This document shows, one piece after another, positions 1 to 8,832 of a stretch of 64,000 nt of DNA (the stretch's first letter is position 1; each line of letters starts with the position of its first letter). The position numbers were made by a program, and so were the translations under genes. The notes beneath the pieces were generated by a model that was not told where the DNA came from, did no database searches, and was given only the letters and a program-made list of their open reading frames with translations. This DNA is from Flavobacteriaceae bacterium PS02336 (GTDB lineage Bacteria; Bacteroidota; Bacteroidia; Flavobacteriales; Flavobacteriaceae). The stretch covers positions 682,001 through 746,000 of the forward strand of contig JASCOF010000002.1 of assembly GCA_029960065.1 (NCBI GenBank). The letters run 5' to 3'.

Positions 1-140
1 AGGCTTGGCACCAAGCTTTGTCTAAAGATGTTTATGTAGAAGAAGCTTTAAATGTTTTAGATGATTTACAGCCAAAAGGATTGGTTAAAAATAATAACGT
101 TTCTCCTAAAATGAAAAAGGATAAATTAGTGAAGTCTTAA
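1..140 (+). CDS. C-terminal end of a protein cut by the window edge, possibly a tail-specific (Prc-type) protease
   Basis: An open frame enters from the left edge (first full codon at base 3) and ends at a TAA at 138-140, giving 45 residues. The segment has a conserved-looking stretch (WHQALSKDVYVEEALNVLDD) followed by a Lys/Asn-rich tail. The 'KDVYVEEALNVLDDL' ending resembles the C-terminus of Bacteroidota carboxy-terminal processing peptidases, but this is from memory of the family and nothing catalytic is in view. A strong terminator follows 25 bases later. The reading frame is sure; the identity is tentative. Confidence 0.5.
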   Translation, partial: AWHQALSKDVYVEEALNVLDDLQPKGLVKNNNVSPKMKKDKLVKS

Positions 141-164
141 GTTCTATAAAGAATTTAATTTGTT

Positions 165-207
165 AAAAACGCTCTATAAATTTTGAATTTATGGAGCGTT
201 TTTTTGT
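165..207 (+). terminator. Rho-independent terminator of the upstream partial gene
   Basis: The arms at 165-180 and 188-203 form a long stem (core ACGCTCTATAAA against TTTATGGAGCGT) followed by a T run. The ATG at 191 lies inside the 3' arm, which argues that the next gene starts further downstream at 233. Confidence 0.85.
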
Positions 208-232
208 AAGTTTAACTCTTAAAATTATAATT

Positions 233-1018
233 ATGAAAGGTTGTCTAAGTTTGATTTTAATGTGTTTTGTTTTACTTTCTTGTAAAAAAGAAAATGTACT
301 AAAGAACGAATCAATAAATAATGAGGAAGTGGTTTCTTTTAAAGGGAATTCAACTGCTGGAGATTCATTATACACATTTTCTTATCTGCCAACTTCGACA
401 ACAAAGCAGATTGTAAGACATCAATATTATACACTTTCTTATAATGAAAAATTTGAACAGGCAGAATGGGTTGCTTATGAATTGAAAAAAGAGTATTTGA
501 AAAACAACGATTATAAAAGGCCTTATTTTATAGAAGATCCAAAAGTAACAACAGGTTCTGCTGACTGGAGAAATTATAAAAAATCAGGGTATGATAAAGG
601 GCATCTTTGTCCGGCTGGAGATATGGAGTTTAGTAAAGAAGCATATAATGATACTTTTTATACTTCGAATATTTCTCCACAGAATAAAGAATTTAATGCT
701 GGAATTTGGAACAGATTAGAGCAGAAAACGCGTTATTGGGCAGAGAAATACAATGATATTTATGTTGTTACAGGAGGGATTTTGAAAGATTCAGATAAAA
801 AAATAGGAACAGAAAAAGTTGCTGTTCCTAAATATTTTTATAAAATTATTTTGGCTAAATCGGGAAAAGAGCACAAAGCGATTGCATTTTTAGTTCCAAA
901 TGAAAAAAGTGACAAATCAATTTATGATTTTGTGGTTCCGATTGAGACTTTGGAAAAAATGACTGGAATTGATTTTTTCCCAAATTTGAAAAACTTAAAA
1001 AGTACTAAGAGTTTTTAG
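233..1018 (+). CDS. DNA/RNA non-specific endonuclease, exported lipoprotein
   Basis: Secreted or surface-anchored sugar-nonspecific nuclease of the NUC1/Serratia type, 261 aa. The N-terminus is a lipoprotein signal (hydrophobic run ending LLSC, Cys about residue 17). The catalytic motif appears as DKGHLCPAGDM (residues 121-131), a DRGH variant with the general-base His at 124. The metal-binding Asn/Glu segment follows as NISPQNKEFNAGIWNRLE. I chose ATG 233 because the in-frame ATG at 191 sits inside the preceding terminator and would put extra residues before the signal peptide. The 3' end overlaps the convergent rpe gene by 24 bases. Likely role: degrading extracellular nucleic acid for nutrients. 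Confidence 0.9.
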   Translation: MKGCLSLILMCFVLLSCKKENVLKNESINNEEVVSFKGNSTAGDSLYTFSYLPTSTTKQIVRHQYYTLSYNEKFEQAEWVAYELKKEYLKNNDYKRPYFIEDPKVTTGSADWRNYKKSGYDKGHLCPAGDMEFSKEAYNDTFYTSNISPQNKEFNAGIWNRLEQKTRYWAEKYNDIYVVTGGILKDSDKKIGTEKVAVPKYFYKIILAKSGKEHKAIAFLVPNEKSDKSIYDFVVPIETLEKMTGIDFFPNLKNLKSTKSF

Positions 1019-1657
1019 TTCCGCAATAGTTTCGATTTGATTTTCAGCTTTAAAAACAAAACTTCCTGCAACCAAAATATCTGCGCCAGCTTCTACTAAT
1101 TGTTTGGCATTTTTACTGGTAACACCGCCATCAATTTCAATTAATGTTGAAGCATTTTTGCTTGTAATCAAAGCTTTAAGTTTTTTGACTTTATCGTAAG
1201 TGTTCTCGATGAATGATTGTCCTCCAAATCCAGGGTTTACACTCATAATACAAACAACGTCAATATCGTTTATAACGTCTTCTAAGAGATCAATATTAGT
1301 ATGAGGATTCATTGCTACTCCAGCTTTCATTCCTTCGGCTTTAATAGCCTGAAGCGTTCTGTGTAAATGTGTGCAGGCTTCGTAATGAACTGTTAGTCCG
1401 TTTGCTCCTAAATCGGCAAAAGTTTTGATGTAACGATCAGGATCAATAATCATTAAATGAACGTCAATATATTTTTTAGCATGTTTTGAAATGGCTTCTA
1501 AAACCGGCATTCCAAAAGAGATGTTAGGAACAAAAACGCCATCCATAATATCAATATGAAACCAATCAGCTTGACTGTTGTTAATCATTTCGATATCTCG
1601 CTGTAAATTAGCAAAATCGGCTGCAAGAACTGAAGGAGCGATAAGTGTATTTTTCAT
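995..1657 (-). CDS. rpe: Ribulose-phosphate 3-epimerase
   Basis: Interconverts D-ribulose 5-phosphate and D-xylulose 5-phosphate in the pentose phosphate pathway; cytoplasmic TIM barrel. The 220-aa length is typical. Signature strands are intact: HIDIMDG at residues 34-40 (metal-binding His and catalytic Asp), VNPGFGGQSF at 140-149 (phosphate loop region) and IEIDGGV at 173-179 (second catalytic Asp). It ends inside the 3' end of the convergent nuclease gene, so the two transcripts overlap. A -7 promoter element (TATCTTTG) lies 24-31 bases upstream of the ATG, so it is probably transcribed alone rather than with rpoD, from which a terminator and repeats separate it. Confidence 0.97.
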   Translation of the reverse strand: MKNTLIAPSVLAADFANLQRDIEMINNSQADWFHIDIMDGVFVPNISFGMPVLEAISKHAKKYIDVHLMIIDPDRYIKTFADLGANGLTVHYEACTHLHRTLQAIKAEGMKAGVAMNPHTNIDLLEDVINDIDVVCIMSVNPGFGGQSFIENTYDKVKKLKALITSKNASTLIEIDGGVTSKNAKQLVEAGADILVAGSFVFKAENQIETIAELKTLSTF

Positions 1658-1680
1658 TATGTAGTTATGTGTTGTTTTTG

Positions 1681-1710
1681 CAAAGATAATTTTTTTATGC
1701 TGTGTGCAGA
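1681..1710 (-). promoter_or_regulatory. Predicted rpe promoter
   Basis: On the minus strand TATCTTTG (1681-1688) fits the Bacteroidota -7 consensus TAnnTTTG exactly. A TCTG at 1707-1710 stands 18 bases upstream, one mismatch from the -33 TTTG. The predicted leader is short, about 17 bases. Confidence 0.45.
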
Positions 1711-1712
1711 AA

Positions 1713-1877
1713 TTAAACGCAAAGTAGCGCTAAGATTTTACGCAAATTTCGCTAAGTTTTTGTTTGAAATTAATTAAGAAAATGAAGTTCTCAAAGCTTT
1801 GTGTTCTCTGTATCTTTTTAAAATTAATAACAAAAACTTAGCGAACTTTGCGTAGTCCTTTGTGTTCTTTGCGTTTA
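1713..1877. repeat. Long imperfect inverted repeat of the GCAAAG/GCTAAG type
   Basis: Two arms of about 50 bases (1713-1764 and 1829-1877) are imperfect reverse complements. Each starts or ends with TTAAACGCAAAG and GCTAAGTTTTTGTT-like blocks, separated by about 65 bases. It codes for nothing. A related degenerate block occurs at 29733-29773. It looks like a dispersed intergenic repeat. Confidence 0.75.
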
Positions 1878-1925
1878 AAAAATTATGCGCTATATATATT
1901 AAAAAACTTTTTGGCTAAAAATAAA

Positions 1926-1950
1926 AAACTCCGGTAATCAGCCGGAGTTT
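1926..1950 (-). terminator. Terminator downstream of rpoD
   Basis: Perfect 9-bp stem (AAACTCCGG / CCGGAGTTT) with a 7-base loop. Read on the minus strand it is followed by six T. It lies 126 bases past the rpoD stop. Confidence 0.8.
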
Positions 1951-2014
1951 CAATCATCAATCAAAAAACGAACAGTCAATCAAACTGTTGTTTGCGGTAA
2001 AATTCCAAATCTAA

Positions 2015-2051
2015 AATTCCAAATTCCAATTGCTCGTTGGAATTTGGAATT
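2015..2051. repeat. Perfect 15-bp inverted repeat of the AATTCCAAATTCCAA type
   Basis: The arms 2015-2029 and 2037-2051 are exact reverse complements around a 7-base loop. The unit AATTCC-AAATTCC is itself a tandem 7-mer, and a degenerate copy recurs at 53990-54027. It stands immediately after the rpoD stop codon. Confidence 0.8.
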
Positions 2052-2075
2052 TAAAAATATTGAAATTTAATATTA

Positions 2076-2939
2076 TTATCCTAAATAAGTTTTAAGGATT
2101 TTACTTCTAGAAGTGTGTTTCAATCTGCGGATTGCTTTTTCTTTAATCTGACGAACACGCTCACGAGTTAGGTCGAAAGTTTCTCCAATTTCTTCAAGAG
2201 TCATTGGGTGCTGATCGCCAAGACCAAAATACAAACGAACAACATCTGCCTCTCTTGGAGTTAATGTTTCTAAAGAACGTTCGATTTCAGTACGAAGAGA
2301 TTCGTGAATTAATTCTCTATCTGGATTTGGAGATTCACCAGAACGTAATACGTCATAAAGGTTAGAATCTTCTCCTTCAACAAGAGGCGCATCCATAGAT
2401 AGGTGACGTCCAGAGTTTTTCATAGACTCTTTTACGTCGTTAACAGTCATATCAAGTTCTTTTGCAATTTCCTCAGCAGAAGGCGGACGCTCGTTAGATT
2501 GCTCTAATAACGCATACATTTTGTTGATTTTATTGATAGAACCAATTTTGTTTAATGGTAAACGTACAATACGAGACTGCTCAGCCAAAGCTTGAAGAAT
2601 CGATTGACGAATCCACCATACAGCGTAAGAAATGAATTTAAAACCACGAGTTTCATCAAAACGTTGTGCCGCTTTAATTAAACCTAAGTTTCCTTCATTA
2701 ATTAAATCCGGAAGAGTTAATCCTTGATTTTGATATTGTTTAGCCACCGATACTACGAAACGTAGGTTGGCTTTTGTTAGTTTTTCTAAAGCTCTTTGAT
2801 CACCAGCCTTTATTCTTTGTGCTAATTCTACCTCTTCATCAGCGGTAATTAGGTCAACTTTTCCAATTTCTTGTAGATATTTATCTAACGATGCAGTTTC
2901 ACGATTTGTTACCTGCTTGGTGATTTTAAGTTGTCTCAT
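2076..2939 (-). CDS. rpoD: Primary RNA polymerase sigma factor (sigma-70 family, RpoD/SigA)
   Basis: Housekeeping sigma factor of 287 aa. It starts almost directly with region 1.2 and lacks the acidic region 1.1 found in proteobacterial RpoD, which is the usual Bacteroidota form. Visible in order: region 1.2 (about residues 17-50), region 2 with the -10 recognition and melting helix ([21 protein letters not shown], split here by residues around 95-115), region 3 with [11 protein letters not shown], and region 4 with [16 protein letters not shown] and the -35 recognition helix [18 protein letters not shown]. Bacteroidota promoters read by this factor have TTTG and TAnnTTTG boxes, as found elsewhere in this window. 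Single-gene transcript with its own terminator. Confidence 0.98.
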   Translation of the reverse strand: MRQLKITKQVTNRETASLDKYLQEIGKVDLITADEEVELAQRIKAGDQRALEKLTKANLRFVVSVAKQYQNQGLTLPDLINEGNLGLIKAAQRFDETRGFKFISYAVWWIRQSILQALAEQSRIVRLPLNKIGSINKINKMYALLEQSNERPPSAEEIAKELDMTVNDVKESMKNSGRHLSMDAPLVEGEDSNLYDVLRSGESPNPDRELIHESLRTEIERSLETLTPREADVVRLYFGLGDQHPMTLEEIGETFDLTRERVRQIKEKAIRRLKHTSRSKILKTYLG

Positions 2940-3030
2940 GTTGTTGTCTCCCTATATATTTTAAAGTGTACAAATGGTTATACGTAATGAGTATCAAAAA
3001 AGTTACAACTTTATCAAAAAAAATAAAAAA

Positions 3031-3066
3031 AAAACTCCAATACATTGAAGTAGTGGAGTTTTTAAA
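3031..3066 (-). terminator. Terminator of the outer-membrane cluster
   Basis: Stem AAAACTCCA (3031-3039) with TGGAGTTTT (3054-3062). On the minus strand it follows the stop of the 3086-4885 gene and is followed by a long T run. It also separates that transcript from the rpoD promoter region. Confidence 0.8.
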
Positions 3067-3085
3067 TTTTATAATGGTTCATTTT

Positions 3086-4885
3086 TTAGTTCACAGATGC
3101 GTCTTTTACTTCGATAAAATCTCTGATAGAAACTGGAACGCCATTTTTTGTAAATCCTTCGAGTCTTATCTCAAAATTTCCAGAAACATCAGAAGTGTAG
3201 AATGAACTATTGGATTGATTTAATTTTACTTCTGGTGCCCAAAATAACTGATTTCTGTAATCAGGAATTCGTGCTTCATCGGTTTGGTTCAAATACTCAA
3301 TTTTATTGTATATTTTTTTTGGTTTTGGACTTAACATTGCTGTTTTAACAATAGAACTGCCTGTTTGCGTGCTGGTGAAGTTTTTATCGAAAGTAGTAAA
3401 ACTGATTAATCCATTAAAAGGTTTCGATCCTACGTAGTAACGCCCCACGATTATTTCTATTTTGTAAACATTTTTCATTGGGTAATTGATCAATTCATTT
3501 TGATTTTCTAAATATAGGCCATCAATAAGAACTAATGCAGGTTCTGGCAATTGCGGGAACACGCTTGGATCGTTTACGTGCAAGTAATTTTTTCCATCTT
3601 TTTGTCTGATGAAAATATCAGTTGCAACTTCTACAGCAGTTTCTTTAAGGGTCTTAAATCTTGTAAAATCATCCAGAACATATTGTTTCGCCAAAGGGGA
3701 ATAAAAAGGTTCTAAAGTTGGTATTTTAGAAATATTATCTACTTTTTTATGGAAATAAGCATTTTCGATCTGAGCTGCAATTGATCTGTCTAATATATTA
3801 TCTTTTAATGTGTAAGATGGATTCTGCAATTCAGGAAATGATAATTCAGAATAATTTATTTCAGGATCATTATTTACTGTCAAGGTATAGTTTTCGGCTT
3901 TTTCGTCTATAAGCTGTACTACAATATTTGAGGTGTAATAAATATCTTTAAGGTAGAAAACAAAGTTCCCTTCAGCATCGGTTTGAGAGATTTCGAAAGT
4001 AAAAGATTTTCCAGGTAGAGATAATCCAACAAACTTATTTTTTAGATTGTCGGTATTGTTTTTTGAAGTTATTTTACCAGAAATAATTTCGCCTCGAACT
4101 TCTGCAAGATAGATTTTATTAGATTGATTTTGAAGATCAATTACTTTTACTTCTTTTGCTGAAGAAGAAAATTGATCTGCTGTTATTTCGCTTTTATTCG
4201 ATAGATTATCTATTTTACGCACAGATAAAGAATAGTTCCCATCTTCAAATGAAGCATTAGAAGATTCTATTTTTAAATCAACCAATTCGCGATTTGAAAA
4301 CGTCTTTTTAGGAAGTCTCAGTTTTACACTTGAATTAGTTATTACAGTATTCTCTGTAATTGCAGATTCTGTCTTAGTTAATGAACTAGCATTTTCTGTG
4401 ACTGTCTTTTTCTCTACAGTATTTTTTTCTTCGCTTTTAAAAGGGTTAATGATTGAAATATCGATCTGAAAATAATCGGATATTTTTTTATTAAGCATCC
4501 ACGTTGTGTAGCTTATAAGCTTGTAATTTCCCGTTTTAAGAGTTGTAGGTATAAAAAAGTCACCTTGACCAGCACCGTTTTTTAAAGCTATTTTAGTTTT
4601 AAAAACAGATTTCTTGCTTCCGTCGACTAGTTCAACATAAGCTATTTTGCTAATTGGGCTGGGAGTTTTGTCAGAAGCTTTCAGACAATAAATTTTAAAC
4701 AAGATAGTTTCTCCAGAAACAAATGTAGAAGCATTTGCATGGATGAAAACCGTTTCGTCTAAAGTAACGGTTTGCTGTGCGCTGCTTAAGTGTGTATTTA
4801 TCAATACAAACAATAATATGAGGTGTTTTATTCTGTCCAAAATGAAGGTATTACGTTTGACGAAAATGATGTACAGTCTCCGCAT
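3086..4885 (-). CDS. Exported protein with MG2-like N-terminus and TonB-plug-like C-terminal segment
   Basis: 599 aa if begun at the ATG at 4885. A TTG at 4840 would give a cleaner signal peptide (MDRIKHLILLFVLINTHLSS then AQQ) and reduce the overlap with the preceding DUF4249 gene from 58 to 13 bases, so the exact start is open. After the signal, residues about 45-145 look like an extracellular beta-sandwich of the macroglobulin MG2 kind (ILFKIYCLKA, LKTGNYKLISYT). A second beta domain follows near 240-330. The region around 450-515 (ALVLIDGLYLEN ... YKIEIIVGRYYVG) resembles a TonB-receptor plug without a barrel. Last gene of a minus-strand cluster with a TonB receptor and DUF4249 lipoprotein, so an accessory role at the outer membrane is inferred. 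Confidence 0.75.
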   Translation of the reverse strand: MRRLYIIFVKRNTFILDRIKHLILLFVLINTHLSSAQQTVTLDETVFIHANASTFVSGETILFKIYCLKASDKTPSPISKIAYVELVDGSKKSVFKTKIALKNGAGQGDFFIPTTLKTGNYKLISYTTWMLNKKISDYFQIDISIINPFKSEEKNTVEKKTVTENASSLTKTESAITENTVITNSSVKLRLPKKTFSNRELVDLKIESSNASFEDGNYSLSVRKIDNLSNKSEITADQFSSSAKEVKVIDLQNQSNKIYLAEVRGEIISGKITSKNNTDNLKNKFVGLSLPGKSFTFEISQTDAEGNFVFYLKDIYYTSNIVVQLIDEKAENYTLTVNNDPEINYSELSFPELQNPSYTLKDNILDRSIAAQIENAYFHKKVDNISKIPTLEPFYSPLAKQYVLDDFTRFKTLKETAVEVATDIFIRQKDGKNYLHVNDPSVFPQLPEPALVLIDGLYLENQNELINYPMKNVYKIEIIVGRYYVGSKPFNGLISFTTFDKNFTSTQTGSSIVKTAMLSPKPKKIYNKIEYLNQTDEARIPDYRNQLFWAPEVKLNQSNSSFYTSDVSGNFEIRLEGFTKNGVPVSIRDFIEVKDASVN

Positions 4886-6018
4886 TCTACTGGAACGGTG
4901 TAGTAAAATGAGCTTTCGATGTTAAACTTGTATCGAACTTTATTAGCATTAAGACGATCGATTAATAATTTACCCTCACAAGGATTAGGTATGCTAAAAT
5001 AAAAACAATATTTATATTCCTCTTCTGTACAATCTGTGTAATAAGGAGGAAGCTGTTCTTCAGGGAAAAGATCTACATAGTTGAAAAAGATTCTTTTAGA
5101 TGAAAAAGAGGATACTTCAAAAAATCCGATTGCTTTTTGATCTGTATGAGAAATGCATTTAATGTTTCCAGTAATAAAACCAGGTTGTTTAGGAGATAGA
5201 ATACTTCCTGAGCTTGAAATTTCTTTCATAGTTTTACGAAATGTGTAAGACTCTAAACTCTGCACATATTGTCTTACTAAGATGCTGTAACGGTGGCTGA
5301 TGATGTAATTTTGATCACTAATAAATCTGATAGGGAAATTTACACGATCTTCTTGCAGGTCTGTAGTTGTTGTCAATATAATATCATTAGAAGCTTTTGT
5401 GCTGTAACAAGTTCGTGTGTTTGGGTCGTTTGGCTGCAATTCAACACTTTCTGGGCCAGTAACAACAAGTTTTTCTTGTCTATAAACGGGTGCTATAATC
5501 TTATAGGTTTCTTCGTATTCGTATCTATAATATTTGGATGTATTTGTAGGATCGTAATTGGTTACTCGAATTTGAACACCGCGTCCTTCTTTACTATCTG
5601 TAACAACGGCAGGCGTGACATCTATAATCGGGTTTTCTGTGGTTAATGTTTCGTTGCTAGACTCGTAAACCTTGCCGTCATGGGTTTTTATCTCTAAAGT
5701 ATAAATGGTATTAGGAGCTGCCTGAAACGGATTTTCAGAAACATATATGCCGTCCTTCTCGATAAAAGGATATACGGTGCCTAAATTATCCTTAACTATA
5801 ACTGTTGCGCCAGTTTCTTTTTCTATACCAGTATCTTCTAAACGAGCCGTTTTAGAAAGTTTAATTTCTTGTGTTTTTAACTCATTAGTTATAGTTGCCT
5901 CTACAACCAATGCTTCTTCATATGTATCAGATTGCAGGGCATAGTTTTCTGCACAGCTCGTAAATACAAGACTTAGCAGCAACAGAATGATTGGTTTATT
6001 TTTAAATAATGTTTTCAT
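4828..6018 (-). CDS. DUF4249 family lipoprotein
   Basis: 396-aa outer-membrane-associated lipoprotein. From the ATG at 6018 the signal ends in LVFTSC (lipobox, Cys about residue 22); an alternative ATG at 6033 only adds five residues. The mature protein is beta-rich, with an early carboxypeptidase-regulatory-like segment (YEEALVVEATITNELKTQEI, KLSKT) typical of DUF4249. Four Cys near the C-terminus (CTEEEYKYCF, CGDC) may form disulfides. It starts 24 bases after the stop of the STN-TonB receptor. DUF4249 genes are usually found next to such receptors, which suggests a surface-exposed substrate-binding partner. The substrate is unknown. Confidence 0.85.
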   Translation of the reverse strand: MKTLFKNKPIILLLLSLVFTSCAENYALQSDTYEEALVVEATITNELKTQEIKLSKTARLEDTGIEKETGATVIVKDNLGTVYPFIEKDGIYVSENPFQAAPNTIYTLEIKTHDGKVYESSNETLTTENPIIDVTPAVVTDSKEGRGVQIRVTNYDPTNTSKYYRYEYEETYKIIAPVYRQEKLVVTGPESVELQPNDPNTRTCYSTKASNDIILTTTTDLQEDRVNFPIRFISDQNYIISHRYSILVRQYVQSLESYTFRKTMKEISSSGSILSPKQPGFITGNIKCISHTDQKAIGFFEVSSFSSKRIFFNYVDLFPEEQLPPYYTDCTEEEYKYCFYFSIPNPCEGKLLIDRLNANKVRYKFNIESSFYYTVPVECGDCTSFSSNVIPSFWTE

Positions 6019-6042
6019 GATATTTGAATCCATTTAGGGATA

Positions 6043-8826
6043 TTAAAATTTAAAGTTGTAAGTGATACTAGGAACAGGAATAGAAAAAATAGATGTTTTG
6101 TATCCTTTTACTTTTCCGCTTTGGTCCGTTACAAAATAAATTGAGTACGGGTTGTTGCGTCCTAATACATTGTAAACAGATATGTTCCAGAAACTATGTG
6201 CAAGTTTTTTTATTTTATGGTTTCCTTCAATATTAATTCCGATATCTAAACGAATATAATCTGGAATTCTGTATTTATTTCTATCGCTATAAAGAGTGTA
6301 TTCTGCACCTCCATAGTTGTAAGTACCAATTGGGAATGTAATTGGTCTTCCGGTCTGATACAAAAAGTTTGTTGATAAACTGTATCTCTTTGTAAATTTA
6401 TAATTTAATACTGCACTTAAATCATGCGGCTTATCAAAATTTGAAGCAAAATATTTTCCATTATTAACTTTTTCTTCGTTAAACTTTCCGTCTAGTTTTA
6501 TAAGTGATCTAGAATAAGTATATCCGATCCATCCGTTTAATTTTCCGACTTGCTTTTTAACTAAGAACTCAACTCCGTAAGCTCTTCCTTCACCTTGAAG
6601 AAGCTCTGTTTCTACATTTTCGTTTAATAACAGCTGCGCGCCGACTTTATAATCTAATATGTTTTTAGAAGTTTTGTAATAACCTTCTAAACTAAGTTCG
6701 TATTCTTCGTCTTTTAAATTTTTATAAAGCCCTAGCGATACTTGTTGAGCGCTTTGAGGTTTTACATTTGTATCAGATAATTTCCAAGTATCTGTTGGAG
6801 ATTGCGTCACGTTGCTGGATAAAAGGTGGATATATTGTCTAGTTACATCATAACTTGCTTTTATTGAGAAATCTTCGGCAAAGAAATATCTAGCGGCAAT
6901 ACGAGGCTCCAGTCCTCCGTAAGTTTTCACAACTTCATTGTTGTTGTAATGTTCAGTTCGAATTACTGTTTGGTCATTTAAAGGTAATCCTTCCTGATAA
7001 ATATTTACATCAGCAGGTCCTAGGGAAGCATAGAAAGAATACCTTAAACCTAAATCAATTAATAATTTATCGCTAAATTTAAAATTATCAGAGAGATAAA
7101 CGCCAGATTCTAAGGCTTTTTCTTTTGCAATGTCAGTTGCAATCAGAGTAGCTTGAGGATTTGTGGGATGCTGGTATCCAGGAGATATATTGTATAATTT
7201 ACTTGAAACTCCGTAAGAAATATTGTGTTTTTCGTTTAGTCCGTAATTGAATTTTAACTGTAGTTGAGACTCATTGACTTTATATCCAAAATCAAATGAA
7301 TTAACATCATCAGTTGTGTTGTAATCAATATTGAACTTGTATTCACTATTAGTAAAAATAAGTGCCGACTTGTGTTTTTTATTAAATGTATGATCCCATT
7401 TTAATGCAGCTAATCTATTAGTGTATTTAAAAACTGAGTCTGAACTTATCGCAAATTTGTCATTACTATAATATAATGTAGCTTCTAAATTATTGTTTGC
7501 ATTTAAAGCGTTGTTGTATTTTAAAATTCCGTCATAGAAACTAGCTTGGCTATTTTTTAAATTTTCATCATCTAAAGCTTTTAAAATCCAATCAGAATAT
7601 GTTGCTCTTCCGCCAAAAATAATACTTGATTTACCTTTTTTAATTGGAGTTCCAAAACTTAAATTTGAAGTAACAGGACCAATAGCACCTTCACCAGAAA
7701 ATTTTTCAGGATTTCCGTTTTTAGTAGTAATATCAAATACAGAAGATAATCTTCCGCCAAAATCAGCAGGAATACTACCTTTATAAATATCAGCTTTTTT
7801 TGCCGTATAAGGATTTATGGCTGAGAAAAAACCAAGAAAATGCTGTGGATTATACAAAACGGCATTATCTAGCAGAATCAAGTTTTGATCTTCTTTTCCG
7901 CCTCGAACATTAAATCCTGCAGACCCTTCTCCAGTAGTTTTAATACCAGGAAAAGTGGTAGCCACTTTCAAGATATCTCTTTCTCCAAGAATCAAAGGAA
8001 CATTTTTCATTCCTTCAATATCAATAGAAACTAATCCTGAAATAACAGATTCGGTAGTTTTTTGTCCTTTCTTTTTAATGACAACTTCATCAAGCAGATT
8101 CGATTTTTCATTAATGTTAATGTCTAGATTTCCATCATTGTAAACCACTACAGTTTTTGTGACATCCTTGTGGCTTAAAGATTTTATTTCGATAACATTT
8201 GTCCCTCTAGGAAGTTGTAGAGTGTAATTACCGTCTAAATCAGTTGTTGCATTAATGTTTTTGTTTCTAACTTTAATATAAATATTAGGTTCCGCTTTAC
8301 CAGTTTCTTCATTTCTAATAGTTCCAGTAACGGTAAAAGTTTTTTTAGTCGATTCGTTACTGTCTTTTCCAATAAACACAACAGCCGATTTTTTATTGAC
8401 GCTATACGTGCTTAAAGAGTCGTATTGCTGATAGAAAACGGGATTGTCTGGGTTGTTATTTTTGCTGACAATATCTGCTGGCGCATCTGTAAAGAAACCA
8501 GAAGGCAGAGTTTCATGAATGGTTTGATTAAGGGTTAAAATGACTTTGTTTTTTAAAACAATAAAATTCAAGTCGGTTTTACTTAATAGTTTATCCAATA
8601 ATTCATCGACGGTTACGTTAGTGTAACTTTGAGAAATTAAAGTTTTGTTTGAATCCACCCAAACCGGATCAAAATAAAATTTATAAGATGTCGAAGCTTC
8701 AATGGCTTTTAATGCTTCAGATAATGTTTTGTTATTAAATGATATAGATATTTTTTCATTTGTGTTTTGGGAAAATGAAAAATTACATGATAATATAATA
8801 ACTAAGGCGAGTATAATTTTTTTCAT
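6043..8826 (-). CDS. TonB-dependent outer-membrane receptor with N-terminal STN domain
   Basis: 927-aa transporter. Domains in order: signal peptide (about residues 1-19, ending FSFSQ); STN domain at about 25-100 (KISISFNNKTLSEALKAIEA), as in receptors that signal inward; a carboxypeptidase-regulatory-like beta domain at about 163-230; plug at about 265-400 (EGSAGFNVRGGKEDQNLILL split over residues 300-320); then a barrel ending in an aromatic residue (YNFKF). It is preceded 7 bases upstream by an exported 247-aa protein and followed by DUF4249 and plug-like proteins, apparently one transcript. No FecI/FecR-type sigma/anti-sigma pair is present nearby, so if the STN domain signals, its partner is elsewhere. 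Substrate unknown. Confidence 0.93.
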   Translation of the reverse strand: MKKIILALVIILSCNFSFSQNTNEKISISFNNKTLSEALKAIEASTSYKFYFDPVWVDSNKTLISQSYTNVTVDELLDKLLSKTDLNFIVLKNKVILTLNQTIHETLPSGFFTDAPADIVSKNNNPDNPVFYQQYDSLSTYSVNKKSAVVFIGKDSNESTKKTFTVTGTIRNEETGKAEPNIYIKVRNKNINATTDLDGNYTLQLPRGTNVIEIKSLSHKDVTKTVVVYNDGNLDININEKSNLLDEVVIKKKGQKTTESVISGLVSIDIEGMKNVPLILGERDILKVATTFPGIKTTGEGSAGFNVRGGKEDQNLILLDNAVLYNPQHFLGFFSAINPYTAKKADIYKGSIPADFGGRLSSVFDITTKNGNPEKFSGEGAIGPVTSNLSFGTPIKKGKSSIIFGGRATYSDWILKALDDENLKNSQASFYDGILKYNNALNANNNLEATLYYSNDKFAISSDSVFKYTNRLAALKWDHTFNKKHKSALIFTNSEYKFNIDYNTTDDVNSFDFGYKVNESQLQLKFNYGLNEKHNISYGVSSKLYNISPGYQHPTNPQATLIATDIAKEKALESGVYLSDNFKFSDKLLIDLGLRYSFYASLGPADVNIYQEGLPLNDQTVIRTEHYNNNEVVKTYGGLEPRIAARYFFAEDFSIKASYDVTRQYIHLLSSNVTQSPTDTWKLSDTNVKPQSAQQVSLGLYKNLKDEEYELSLEGYYKTSKNILDYKVGAQLLLNENVETELLQGEGRAYGVEFLVKKQVGKLNGWIGYTYSRSLIKLDGKFNEEKVNNGKYFASNFDKPHDLSAVLNYKFTKRYSLSTNFLYQTGRPITFPIGTYNYGGAEYTLYSDRNKYRIPDYIRLDIGINIEGNHKIKKLAHSFWNISVYNVLGRNNPYSIYFVTDQSGKVKGYKTSIFSIPVPSITYNFKF

Positions 8827-8832
8827 GCCGTT

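Noticed and set aside
2971..2998. rpoD promoter candidate (TTTG-N16-ACCATTTG, minus strand)
   Set aside because: Spacer too short and the first two bases of the -7 box do not fit; not strong enough to list as a feature.
2966..3205. Plus-strand frame of 79 codons between rpoD and the 3086-4885 gene
   Set aside because: It covers the terminator and then runs antisense to a well supported gene; Lys/Ile-rich low-complexity start.
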